Assembly: GCF_900172215.1 (NCBI RefSeq)
Contig: NZ_FWFP01000010.1
Location: 1-64,000, forward strand
DNA: 64,000 nucleotides
DNA from: Ruegeria meonggei
GTDB lineage: Bacteria > Pseudomonadota > Alphaproteobacteria > Rhodobacterales > Rhodobacteraceae
Direction: 5' to 3'
The position numbers and the translations under genes are program-made. The notes under the pieces are model-generated. The model did no database searches. It saw nothing but the letters and a program-made list of their open reading frames with translations, and had not been told where the DNA came from. This document shows positions 24,300 to 32,356 of the stretch, in pieces; position 1 is the first letter of the stretch; the number at the start of each line of letters is the position of its first letter.

Positions 24300-25683
24300 C
24301 CCAATTTCCATCGGCGTGATCGGACTGGTTGTTCTGTTTGTCTTGCTGCTGCTTCGGATGCCCGTCGGCATTGCGATGATCGCAGTGGGCATTGGTGGGA
24401 CATGGGTTCTTAGCCAATCGGTCAGCTACATCCGGTTTGTTCCCTACCTGAAACAGTTCAAAACCCTGCTTTGGGAGAACGTCGCCAACTATGATCTGTC
24501 CGTAGTGCCGTTGTTTGTTCTAATGGGCTATGTCGCGGCCGAAGCGCGGCTGTCCACAGACTTGTTCAAAGGGCTCGAGGCGCTGATGTCCCGGTTGCGC
24601 GGCGGCGTTGCCATGGCTGCGGTCGCTGCCTGCGGCGGGTTTGGGGCGGTGTGCGGATCATCATTAGCCACAGCCGCCACCATGGGGCGCGTTTCCCTGC
24701 CCGAACTGAAAAAGCTGGGATATGCGCCCAGCCTCGCGTCAGGGTCACTGGCGGCGGGGGGAACGCTGGGTATTCTTATTCCACCATCGGTTGCTCTGGT
24801 GATCTATGCAATCATCGTCGAAGGCTCGATCCTGAGGATGTTTCAGGCCGCAATCGTGCCGGGCATTCTGGCCGTCTTTGGCTTTATCGCTGTCATCGCC
24901 ATTCAGGTGCGTATCAACCCATCTTTGGCACCAGAACCCACGCAGATGGACCAGGATGAAAAACGCAGAGCGATCCGCCGCTTGTGGCCGGTTGTCGCGA
25001 TTTTTGGCGCCATCATCCTGGGGTTGGGATTTGGCCTTTTCACACCCACGCCCGCCGCAAGCATCGGTGTGTTCACAATCACAGCCTACGGGTTTGTACT
25101 GCGGGCCGTGACGGGCGAAGGTCTGGCATTCTCGGGCCTGTTAACAGCAATTCGCGCAACGGCGATCACCAGCGGTATGATCTATCTGATCCTGTTCGGG
25201 GCCGAAGTTCTGAAAGGGTTTTTTGCCCGAACCCAGCTGCCGCAGGCCCTGTCTGAATGGGCCGCAACCAGTGGCATGGAACCGATGATGATCCTTGTCA
25301 TCATGCTGTGTATTTTTGTGGTCCTGGGGTGCTTCATGGAAAGCCTGGCAATGATCCTTGTGGTCGTTCCGTTTTTCTGGCCAACCCTGATTGCCCTGAA
25401 CGGAGGTGAATACGTCACCGCCGAAACAGCGGCTTTCGGCATGGATCCCGACAGCCTGAAAATCTGGTTTGGGATATTGGCGCTGATTGTTGTGGAACTG
25501 GGGCTTATCACACCTCCTGTTGGCCTGAACGTGTTCATCATCTCATCCCTCGCCCGGGATACGTCGATGGGTACTGTTTTTAAGGGCGTCGTCCCGTTTC
25601 TAGGCGCCGAGGTCGTTCGCGTTGGTCTGATCTTGCTGATCCCAGCCTTGACACTGGCCGTGCCCAGGTTGATTGGCGGATAG
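24292..25683 (+). CDS. dctM: TRAP transporter large permease
   Basis: The 463-residue product has about twelve hydrophobic spans and the DctM signatures PLFVLMGYVAAEARLS, GAVCGSSLATAATMG and GTLGILIPPSVALVIYAI. It is the sodium-driven inner-membrane channel of the TRAP system. The ATG at 24292 overlaps the dctQ stop. It completes the operon that begins at pobA; the next gene is on the opposite strand. Confidence 0.9.
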   Translation: MLDPISIGVIGLVVLFVLLLLRMPVGIAMIAVGIGGTWVLSQSVSYIRFVPYLKQFKTLLWENVANYDLSVVPLFVLMGYVAAEARLSTDLFKGLEALMSRLRGGVAMAAVAACGGFGAVCGSSLATAATMGRVSLPELKKLGYAPSLASGSLAAGGTLGILIPPSVALVIYAIIVEGSILRMFQAAIVPGILAVFGFIAVIAIQVRINPSLAPEPTQMDQDEKRRAIRRLWPVVAIFGAIILGLGFGLFTPTPAASIGVFTITAYGFVLRAVTGEGLAFSGLLTAIRATAITSGMIYLILFGAEVLKGFFARTQLPQALSEWAATSGMEPMMILVIMLCIFVVLGCFMESLAMILVVVPFFWPTLIALNGGEYVTAETAAFGMDPDSLKIWFGILALIVVELGLITPPVGLNVFIISSLARDTSMGTVFKGVVPFLGAEVVRVGLILLIPALTLAVPRLIGG

Positions 25684-25744
25684 TGCTGAACCTGCACTTT
25701 AACCGACCCGCTTAAGCCCTGCTCAATCCTTTGCGCGCAAAAGC

Positions 25745-26269
25745 CTAGAACGCCAAATTGCGCTGGTCGGACGTGACTTCCTGCGACCGGGCATCTCCGG
25801 ACCGGGATACCTGTATCTTCAACCGTTTGGCCTTTGGAAAGCGGTCGAAATAGGCAAACTCAATACCGTCCAGCGCGTCGATATCCTGGCACTGTATCTG
25901 ATAGTCAGCCTGAAACTCGGTATGGTTGACTTCCTGCGCTGCGTCGACGTCCTGGCCCAGCGTTTCGCCGGACAGGGTGACGTTGGCAGATGCAGCAAAA
26001 CAGCCCGCAGCTTCGGGCAAGACAAACAGTTCCAGCGGGTTTGACAGGTCGGAAATCGCCACCGCAACACGGGCGCGGTCATCATCGGTTTCCGCCGGGC
26101 CTTCGAACCCGACGATATCAACCCCCGGAACGACGAGCGAAAGCGAGAACTCGGCCCCTGCCATAGCAATGACCACATGCCCGGTTCCGTGCTCATGCAC
26201 CGTCGTGGCTTGTGATTGCGAGAATGCAATCGAAGGGATCAGGGTCAGGGCAAGGACTGAGAGTTTCAT
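25745..26269 (-). CDS. DUF2796/ZrgA-like periplasmic protein
   Basis: The 174-residue product starts with a signal peptide (MKLSVLALTLIPSIAFSQ). HEHGTGHVVIAMAG, LVVPGVDIVGFEGPAETDDDRAR and a C-terminal FDRFPKAKRLKIQVSRSG follow. That is the DUF2796 (ZrgA) family, periplasmic proteins with a His-rich start that bind zinc and help its uptake. Family members typically have a longer His/Asp-rich linker; here it is short. It lies tail to tail with dctM and divergent from the imelysin gene, so it may share the metal theme of the next region. Confidence 0.7.
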   Translation of the reverse strand: MKLSVLALTLIPSIAFSQSQATTVHEHGTGHVVIAMAGAEFSLSLVVPGVDIVGFEGPAETDDDRARVAVAISDLSNPLELFVLPEAAGCFAASANVTLSGETLGQDVDAAQEVNHTEFQADYQIQCQDIDALDGIEFAYFDRFPKAKRLKIQVSRSGDARSQEVTSDQRNLAF

Positions 26270-26401
26270 AACCGGGCACCACCTAACTGGGAATCACGCC
26301 TGTCATTCTAATGTGATTCAACCCCTACGCAATTGCCCCACTTCTTCCAAAACTACAGCAAAATGATGGAAAACAGAGCGAATAGTGCATTTTATCCATT
26401 A

Positions 26402-26420
26402 CCTGACAATAAAACTCAGG
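26402..26420. promoter_or_regulatory. Candidate iron-responsive (RirA-type) site
   Basis: CCTGA-N9-TCAGG contains the exact core TGA-N9-TCA described for the RirA iron-responsive operator of Rhizobiales and Rhodobacterales. It is about 95 bases before the imelysin ATG and is immediately followed by TTGACA (26421-26426) and AGTTAT (26445-26450), a plausible promoter with 18-base spacing. A second palindrome, TAGTCGACTA (26427-26436), lies between the two promoter boxes. Regulator identity is inferred. Confidence 0.4.
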
Positions 26421-26514
26421 TTGACATAGTCGACTAATTCACTCAGTTATCGAGCCGTACGCGTCGCTCAGACGACGCCTGAGACTTTGTTTCTGACAAG
26501 AAAGTGCCGTCCCC

Positions 26515-27786
26515 ATGACCAGATTATTTGCCGCTACCAGCGTTCTCGCCCTTGGAATTGCCTCTGCTGCCATAGCAGCTGATTCGCCTTCTAAGGCTGA
26601 TGTTCTGAGTACCTACTCTAATATTGCCGAAGCCAATTACGATGACAGCCTGATTGCGGCCAAGTCGCTGCAAGCGGCCGTAAACGCCCTGATCACCGAT
26701 CCGTCGGACGCAACCCTGAATGCAGCCCGTGCCGCCTGGATCGCGGCGCGTGTGCCCTATCAGCAGACCGAGGTCTACCGTTTCGGAAACGCTATCGTCG
26801 ATGATTGGGAAGGCAAAGTGAACGCCTGGCCTTTGGATGAAGGCCTGATCGATTACGTGGACTCTTCTTATAGCGGTCCCACTGATGAGAACGAATTTGC
26901 CGCGCTGAACGTCATTGCCAATCCCAGTTTTGAGCTGTCGGGCGAAACCATTGACGCCGCCGAGATCACCCCGGAATTGCTGGGCGAGACCCTGCACGAA
27001 GCCGACGGAATCGAAGCCAATGTGGCCACCGGCTATCACGCGATTGAATTTCTGCTGTGGGGTCAGGACCTGAACGGTCACGGCACGGGCGCTGGCAACC
27101 GCCCCTGGAGCGATTATGCACAGGGCGACGCCTGCACTGGCGGCAATTGCGACCGCCGCGCGCAGTACTTGAGCGCTGCGACCGATCTGCTGGTCAGCGA
27201 TCTGGAATGGATGGCCGCTCAGTGGGCCGAGGGTGGCGCGGCTCGCGTCGCATTGACCGCTGATGAAGCTGCTGGTGTCAGCGCTATCCTGACCGGCATG
27301 GGGTCGCTGTCCTACGGCGAAACCGCAGGTGAGCGTATGCGCCTGGGCCTGATGCTGAACGACCCCGAAGAAGAGCATTCCTGCTTTGCCGACAACACCC
27401 ATAACGACCACTACTACAATGGCGTTGGCGTTCAGAATGTGTATCTGGGCACCTATACGCGCATTGACGGCACCCCTGTCGACGGTGCCTCTCTGTCCGA
27501 TCTGGTGATCGCCAGCGACCCGTCTCTGGATGCCGAGATGAAAGTCAAACTGGCAAACACAATGCAGGCTTTGGGCGTTATGAAATCCACTGCCGAAGCG
27601 GGATTTGCCTATGACCAGATGTTGGAGCGGGGCAACGAAGGTGGCGAGCTGCTGATCATGGGCGGCGTTAACGGCTTTATCGATCAGACCAAAACCATCG
27701 AGCGGATCGTGACCACGCTGCAGCTGGATCAGATCGATTTCGAAGGCTCTGATAGCCTCGACAATCCCGACGCAGTTTTCCAGTAA
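26515..27786 (+). CDS. Imelysin-family iron-regulated protein
   Basis: The 423-residue product has a signal peptide (to about IAADSP) and the peptidase M75/imelysin fold. It shows AWIAARVPYQQTEVYRFG near residue 75-90 and the signature G173-Y-H175-A-I-E178-FLLWG, the GxHxxE motif thought to bind metal. Imelysins are periplasmic or outer-membrane iron-uptake proteins (IrpA, ICMP). A candidate iron operator lies upstream and a hairpin terminator downstream, so it is probably its own unit, head of the iron region. Confidence 0.88.
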   Translation: MTRLFAATSVLALGIASAAIAADSPSKADVLSTYSNIAEANYDDSLIAAKSLQAAVNALITDPSDATLNAARAAWIAARVPYQQTEVYRFGNAIVDDWEGKVNAWPLDEGLIDYVDSSYSGPTDENEFAALNVIANPSFELSGETIDAAEITPELLGETLHEADGIEANVATGYHAIEFLLWGQDLNGHGTGAGNRPWSDYAQGDACTGGNCDRRAQYLSAATDLLVSDLEWMAAQWAEGGAARVALTADEAAGVSAILTGMGSLSYGETAGERMRLGLMLNDPEEEHSCFADNTHNDHYYNGVGVQNVYLGTYTRIDGTPVDGASLSDLVIASDPSLDAEMKVKLANTMQALGVMKSTAEAGFAYDQMLERGNEGGELLIMGGVNGFIDQTKTIERIVTTLQLDQIDFEGSDSLDNPDAVFQ

Positions 27787-27798
27787 ACCGCCCCCTTC

Positions 27799-27826
27799 GA
27801 GACGCGGCGCTTTCATGCCGCGTCTC
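27799..27826 (+). terminator. Hairpin terminator after imelysin gene
   Basis: GAGACGCGGC (27799-27808) and GCCGCGTCTC (27817-27826) form a perfect 10-bp stem with loop GCTTTCAT, thirteen bases after the stop. No long T-run follows. Confidence 0.6.
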
Positions 27827-27876
27827 GTCAGCGTGGATGCCCGCCGACAGTTTGTCGCGGGACATCTCCAAAATAA

Positions 27877-27893
27877 CCTACTATTATAGTAGG
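27877..27893. promoter_or_regulatory. Palindromic operator before bfd
   Basis: CCTACTATTATAGTAGG is a perfect palindrome (eight-base arms around one central T), 25 bases before the bfd ATG. The position suits a repressor site at an iron-storage promoter. It does not match the TGA-N9-TCA core, so an Irr, IscR or other regulator is possible. Confidence 0.5.
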
Positions 27894-27918
27894 AATTAAA
27901 AACCAAAGCACCTCAGCC

Positions 27919-28212
27919 ATGATCGTATGCCACTGCACCAATATCTCAGACACTGACATTCACGCCGCCATCGACTGGATGCGTGCCTCGGATCCCTATA
28001 CGGTGATTACACCCGGAAAGATCTATCATGCGCTTGGAAAATCGGCGGATTGCGGCGGGTGTATGCCGCTTTTCCTAGACTCCATGCGCTCCAACGATAG
28101 GCTGGAAGTCCCCATGCAGCTTCGTGCGCTTCGCAGCGAAGCAACACAGGAGAGTGAATATGAAGGGCGATCCCAAAGTCATCGAATACCTCAACAAATC
28201 CCTGCGGCATGA
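27919..28212 (+). CDS. bfd: Bacterioferritin-associated ferredoxin, extended
   Basis: The first 65 residues have the Bfd [2Fe-2S] ligand pattern: C4-H-C6 at the start and C45-G-G-C48 later, in the usual spacing. Bfd passes electrons to bacterioferritin to release stored iron as Fe(II). The usual length is 60-75 residues; this frame continues to 97, and its last 53 bases lie inside the bfr gene in another frame, with a low-complexity Glu/Ser/Gln tail. The tail may be real or may reflect loss of an earlier stop. No start ambiguity: only one ATG precedes CHC. Confidence 0.8.
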   Translation: MIVCHCTNISDTDIHAAIDWMRASDPYTVITPGKIYHALGKSADCGGCMPLFLDSMRSNDRLEVPMQLRALRSEATQESEYEGRSQSHRIPQQIPAA

Positions 28213-28645
28213 GCTGACCGCGGTCAGCCAGTACTGGCTGCACTATAGGCTTCAGGAGGACTGGGGCCTGGGTCACATGGCCAAGAAAAGTCGCGAGGAA
28301 AGCATCGAAGAGATGGGCCACGCGGACAAGTTGGTCGAACGGATCATCTTTCTGGAAGGCCATCCAAATCTGCAAAAGCTCGACCCGCTCAGGATTGGGC
28401 AAACCCCGAAGGAAACGCTGGAATGTGACCTTGCAGCGGAACAGGATGCGCGTGCGCTTTATGTAGAGGCACGGGATTACTGCAGAGAAGCGGCGGACTA
28501 TGCGTCAATGTCCCTGTTCGAGCAATTGATCCGCGATGAGGAAAGCCATATCGACTTTTTGGAAACGCAGCTCGACTTGTATGAAAGGATTGGCGAAGCC
28601 AATTATGCGCACCTCAATGCATCGAAAATGGACGAGGAAGAGTAG
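28160..28645 (+). CDS. bfr: Bacterioferritin
   Basis: The 161-residue product has all ferroxidase residues in place: E18, E51, H54, E94, E127 and H130, plus Met52, the haem ligand shared between subunits. It forms the 24-subunit iron store in the cytoplasm. GGAG lies before the ATG at 28160. The 5' end overlaps the bfd reading frame and the 3' end overlaps the next gene, so expression of the three is coupled. Confidence 0.93.
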   Translation: MKGDPKVIEYLNKSLRHELTAVSQYWLHYRLQEDWGLGHMAKKSREESIEEMGHADKLVERIIFLEGHPNLQKLDPLRIGQTPKETLECDLAAEQDARALYVEARDYCREAADYASMSLFEQLIRDEESHIDFLETQLDLYERIGEANYAHLNASKMDEEE

Positions 28646-30152
28646 CCTTTTCGCCGTTTCGGTGGCCGCTCTGGCGGCCACCCCTTGCCTGTCAGCCGAA
28701 CTGCAAGACCTTCATCTGAATTTTCAGCCGAGAACCTTGGATGAACAGTCCCGGATAGACCGGGCCATTGCCCCGCCGCAGGACTTCACCACCCTTCAAC
28801 GGTTCGAAGACCTGCCCGCCGGGGCCGCTACCGTCCGTGCGCGTTCGGATGAAGACGCGTTTTCGCAGCCCTCGGCCAACCTCGCCTTTGAGCAGGAGCT
28901 GGATTTCAAAGTCGGCAACGGGCTGTTCAAGAAAATCTGGGTTTCTGCGCCATCATCAACACTGGCCTCTGACGGATTGGGTCCGCTTTACAACGCGCGG
29001 TCCTGCCAGCGATGCCACATCAAGGATGGGCGCGGCCATACGCCCAACGGCCCCGACGACAACGCGATTTCAATGTTCCTGCGAATCTCGACCCCCGGCG
29101 ACGCGAAAGACGGGTTTGCTGAGATCGAGGACTATATCGCCACCAGACCCGAGCCGAATTATGGCAGTCAGATGCAGGACCTGGCCCTGCCCGGCCACCC
29201 GGCTGAATACAGGCTGGACATTACATACCAAGAGACCTCCGTAACACTGTCGGACGGTGAGACCGTCAATTTGCGCCACCCAACCTACAGGGCAGCTGAT
29301 CTGGGATACGGTCCGCTGCATCCCGATGCCATGCTCAGCCCACGAGTAGCGCCTCAGATGATCGGGCTGGGCCTGCTTGAGGCGATCCCGGTCCAAGATC
29401 TGCTGGCCAATGTCGACCCGGATGATGCGGATGGGGACGGGATTTCCGGACGGCCCAATATCGTCTGGTCGGTCGAATATAACCAACCGATGTTGGGTCG
29501 CTTCGGCCACAAGGCCGGCATGCCAACGATCATGGACCAATCGGCAGCGGCCTTCGCCGGGGATATCGGCATCTCTAGCCCTCTCTATCCGGCCGGGCAC
29601 GGGGACTGCACCCCGGCACAAGTGGATTGCGTGGAAGCGCCTCATGGCGACGGGGACACGCGTGAGTTTGAGGTCGATCAGATCGGCATGGATCTCGTCG
29701 CCTTCTACAGCCGCAATCTGGCGGTACCGGCCCGACGGGGCGCAAATGATCCACAGGTATTGCGCGGCAAGCAGGTTTTTCATGAAACCGGATGTGCCTC
29801 GTGCCATGCGCCTGCCTTTGTCACCCATCGCATGCAGGATCGGCCCGAGCATAGTTTCCAGTTGATCTGGCCGTACACCGATCTGCTATTGCACGATATG
29901 GGCGAGGGTCTGTCGGACAACCGCCCCGAAGCACGCGCGACGGGCCGCGAATGGCGCACACCTCCGCTGTGGGGGATCGGTCTGACGCAGCAGGTTTCGG
30001 GCCATACTCAGTTCCTGCACGATGCGCGCGCGCGATCATTGCTCGAAGCCGTTTTGTGGCACGGGGGTGAAGCACAGGCGGCGCGCGATACCGTCGTTTC
30101 GATGCCCAAACCCGACCGCGACGCCCTTATCCGCTTTTTGGAGAGCCTCTGA
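28617..30152 (+). CDS. Di-haem oxidoreductase (DUF1111)
   Basis: The ATG at 28617, inside the end of bfr, gives 511 residues with a signal peptide (hydrophobic about 11-22, cleavage near LSA-EL). Two c-type haem sites are visible: C130-x-x-C133-H134 and C393-x-x-C396-H397. This is the DUF1111 thiol-oxidoreductase/di-haem peroxidase-like family, found beside imelysins in many proteobacteria. It probably acts in the periplasm on iron redox state or an imelysin cofactor. The true role of the family is not settled. Confidence 0.85.
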   Translation: MHRKWTRKSSLFAVSVAALAATPCLSAELQDLHLNFQPRTLDEQSRIDRAIAPPQDFTTLQRFEDLPAGAATVRARSDEDAFSQPSANLAFEQELDFKVGNGLFKKIWVSAPSSTLASDGLGPLYNARSCQRCHIKDGRGHTPNGPDDNAISMFLRISTPGDAKDGFAEIEDYIATRPEPNYGSQMQDLALPGHPAEYRLDITYQETSVTLSDGETVNLRHPTYRAADLGYGPLHPDAMLSPRVAPQMIGLGLLEAIPVQDLLANVDPDDADGDGISGRPNIVWSVEYNQPMLGRFGHKAGMPTIMDQSAAAFAGDIGISSPLYPAGHGDCTPAQVDCVEAPHGDGDTREFEVDQIGMDLVAFYSRNLAVPARRGANDPQVLRGKQVFHETGCASCHAPAFVTHRMQDRPEHSFQLIWPYTDLLLHDMGEGLSDNRPEARATGREWRTPPLWGIGLTQQVSGHTQFLHDARARSLLEAVLWHGGEAQAARDTVVSMPKPDRDALIRFLESL

Positions 30153-30155
30153 CCC

Positions 30156-31166
30156 ATGCGCACCCTTGCCTTAGCCCTTGCTCTGATATTGCCCTTGCAC
30201 GCACATGCGCAAAATCACGGGCCGATTTTGACCAGCACGGTCGAAACCCATGTGCTGCCGGGATTTGCCGTGCTTTCACAGGCAACCGAGGCACTGACTC
30301 AGGCAGCGCAGACAGATTGCTCGCCGGGCTCAGCGAGATTGCAGGCGGCCTATCACACCGCTTTTGACAGCTGGATTTCGGTCAGTCACTTGCGGTTTGG
30401 CCCCACTGAAGTGCAGGACCGTGCCTTTTCACTGGCGTTTTGGCCTGACACCAAGGGCTTTACTCCCAAAGCACTGTCCGGTCTGATTGCATCCGAGGAC
30501 GCGTCCGTTGAAACCCCGGCAGAGTTTGCCGAAACCTCGGTCGCTGGGCGCGGCTTTTTTGCGTTGGAACAGATGCTGTTTGATCCAAAATTCACGGATC
30601 AGGGGGCGGCACCGTACCGTTGTGCGTTGATCCAGGCTATCGCCACGGATATCGACAACAACGCCCATGCGATTGATGCCGATTGGGCTATATACGCGAT
30701 AACCCTGACCCGACCAGGCGAAAGCGGCCCTTACCGGTCCGAAGACGAGGCCATGCAAGAGCTGTATCGAGCCCTGACGACCGGTCTGGAATTCACCGGT
30801 GACACTAGACTTGGTCGCCCCATGGGCACATTCGACCGCCCCCGCCCCAACCGCGCTGAAGCGCGACGGTCGGACCGGTCTCTGCGCCATGTGGAGCTGT
30901 CGCTGATCGCTCTGCGTGATCTGGCCGCGCATTTGTCGGCGGACTACCCCGGAATCGCAGCCGATCTGGACGCAGCCTTTGCCAAGGCCATCGCCAGTGC
31001 GCAATCGCTGGACGATCCCGCCTTGGCCGGGGTTGCCACCCCACAAGGCCGATTCCGGGTTGAGGCATTGCAGCAATCCATCAACGACATCCGCGCTATT
31101 GCCTCGGCCGAGCTTGGGCCGACACTGGGCATTAACGCAGGCTTCAACTCGTTGGACGGGGACTGA
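30156..31166 (+). CDS. Imelysin-like protein lacking the motif His
   Basis: The 336-residue product has a signal peptide (to HAHAQ) and imelysin-family features: AAYHTAFDSWISVSHLRFGP and, at the signature position, G133-F-F135-A-L-E138-QMLFD. The His of GxHxxE is replaced by Phe135, while Gly and Glu remain. It is thus a second, divergent imelysin-like protein, as is common in clusters with a di-haem protein. It follows that gene by three bases. It may bind a partner or a different metal site. Confidence 0.8.
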   Translation: MRTLALALALILPLHAHAQNHGPILTSTVETHVLPGFAVLSQATEALTQAAQTDCSPGSARLQAAYHTAFDSWISVSHLRFGPTEVQDRAFSLAFWPDTKGFTPKALSGLIASEDASVETPAEFAETSVAGRGFFALEQMLFDPKFTDQGAAPYRCALIQAIATDIDNNAHAIDADWAIYAITLTRPGESGPYRSEDEAMQELYRALTTGLEFTGDTRLGRPMGTFDRPRPNRAEARRSDRSLRHVELSLIALRDLAAHLSADYPGIAADLDAAFAKAIASAQSLDDPALAGVATPQGRFRVEALQQSINDIRAIASAELGPTLGINAGFNSLDGD

Positions 31167-31169
31167 GCC

Positions 31170-32255
31170 TTGACCAACCGCCGCCACTTTCTGGCCGGAT
31201 TGGCCGCTGCAAGCCTTGCGCCGGTACGCGGCTGGGCGTCGGTCGGCGCACCGGACTATCTGGCGGCTGCGCTGTTTCCGGACGGGTCCTATCGGCTCGC
31301 CGGGTTGGATATTAACGGAGAAATCCTGTTCACGTTGCCTCTGCCCGCTCGTGGACACGCGGCTGCGGCCCATCCCTATCGGGCGCAAGCGGTGGCCTTT
31401 GCCCGCCGCCCCGGTACATTCGCGGTGGTCATTGATTGCACCACTGGCAGGGAAACCGCCCGGCTGGAGGCGCCCAAAAACCGCCATTTCTACGGCCACG
31501 GCGTATTTTCCGCAAACGGGAACAAGTTGTTCACCACCGAGAACAACTTTGAGGCCGGTGAGGGTGTAATCGGCATCTGGGACAGTCAAAGCTACACCCG
31601 CTTGGGTGAGTTCCCCTCGGGCGGGGTCGGTCCGCATGACATGCGCCTGATGCCGGACGGCCAGACTTTGGTCGTCGCAAACGGCGGCATTGAAACCCAC
31701 CCCGACACCGGGCGCAGCAAACTGAACCTACCGGTTATGCGGTCCCGGCTAAGCTATCTGAACCTGTCCGGAAGGGTGCTGGAACAGGTGGAACTGCCTC
31801 GTGCGATGCATAAGAACTCGATCCGCCATCTCTGCGTACGGCGGGACGGGCTGGTGGGGTTCGCGATGCAATGGCAGGGGGAGACTTCCCAACATCCACC
31901 CTTGCTGGGCCTGCACCGGCAGGGTGACGCACCGCACCTGCTGTCTGCGCCCGTGGCCGATCACTCAACGCTGCAGGGCTATGCCGGCAGTATCGCCTTT
32001 GCCGGGGACGGCCAAACCGTCGCGATCACCTGCCCGCGTGGCAATGCCTTGCACCGGTTCACTGTCGACGATGGTCAACTTTCAGGTGTTTTTCCGCTTG
32101 AGGATGTCTGCGGTCTCGGACCCGGAACCGGCGGATTTGTCTATACGACCGGCACTGGGCTTGTTGGGCGTCTGCGCAACGGCAAGGCCAAGACCTTTGC
32201 CCAGCCGCGATGCCAATGGGACAATCACCTGATACCCATTCGCGGACCCGCTTAA
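31170..32255 (+). CDS. Tat-exported DUF1513 protein
   Basis: The TTG at 31170 follows the preceding stop by three bases and opens with TNRRHFLAGLAAASLAPVRG, a twin-arginine signal (RRHFLAG). The 361-residue product is a repeat-rich beta-propeller-like protein of the DUF1513 family, with FYGHGVFSANGNKLFTTEN, GVGPHDMRLMPDGQTLVVANGG and YAGSIAFAGDGQ. The family travels with imelysin and di-haem genes and is presumed to act in periplasmic iron uptake. Tat export suggests it folds, perhaps with a cofactor, before transport. It ends the unit that starts at bfd. Confidence 0.85.
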   Translation: MTNRRHFLAGLAAASLAPVRGWASVGAPDYLAAALFPDGSYRLAGLDINGEILFTLPLPARGHAAAAHPYRAQAVAFARRPGTFAVVIDCTTGRETARLEAPKNRHFYGHGVFSANGNKLFTTENNFEAGEGVIGIWDSQSYTRLGEFPSGGVGPHDMRLMPDGQTLVVANGGIETHPDTGRSKLNLPVMRSRLSYLNLSGRVLEQVELPRAMHKNSIRHLCVRRDGLVGFAMQWQGETSQHPPLLGLHRQGDAPHLLSAPVADHSTLQGYAGSIAFAGDGQTVAITCPRGNALHRFTVDDGQLSGVFPLEDVCGLGPGTGGFVYTTGTGLVGRLRNGKAKTFAQPRCQWDNHLIPIRGPA

Positions 32256-32356
32256 TCTCGGTTTTCCCCGCCACATAGTTTAGGCTTGGACGAATCAAAT
32301 TGCTGCCGTATTGGCGGGCGCGAAGCTGACCCTCTGACCGACAAGGATTGACGTGA

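Noticed and set aside
28617..30152. MauG-type peroxidase
   Set aside because: Haem spacing and DUF1111 segments fit the imelysin-linked family, and no mau genes are near.
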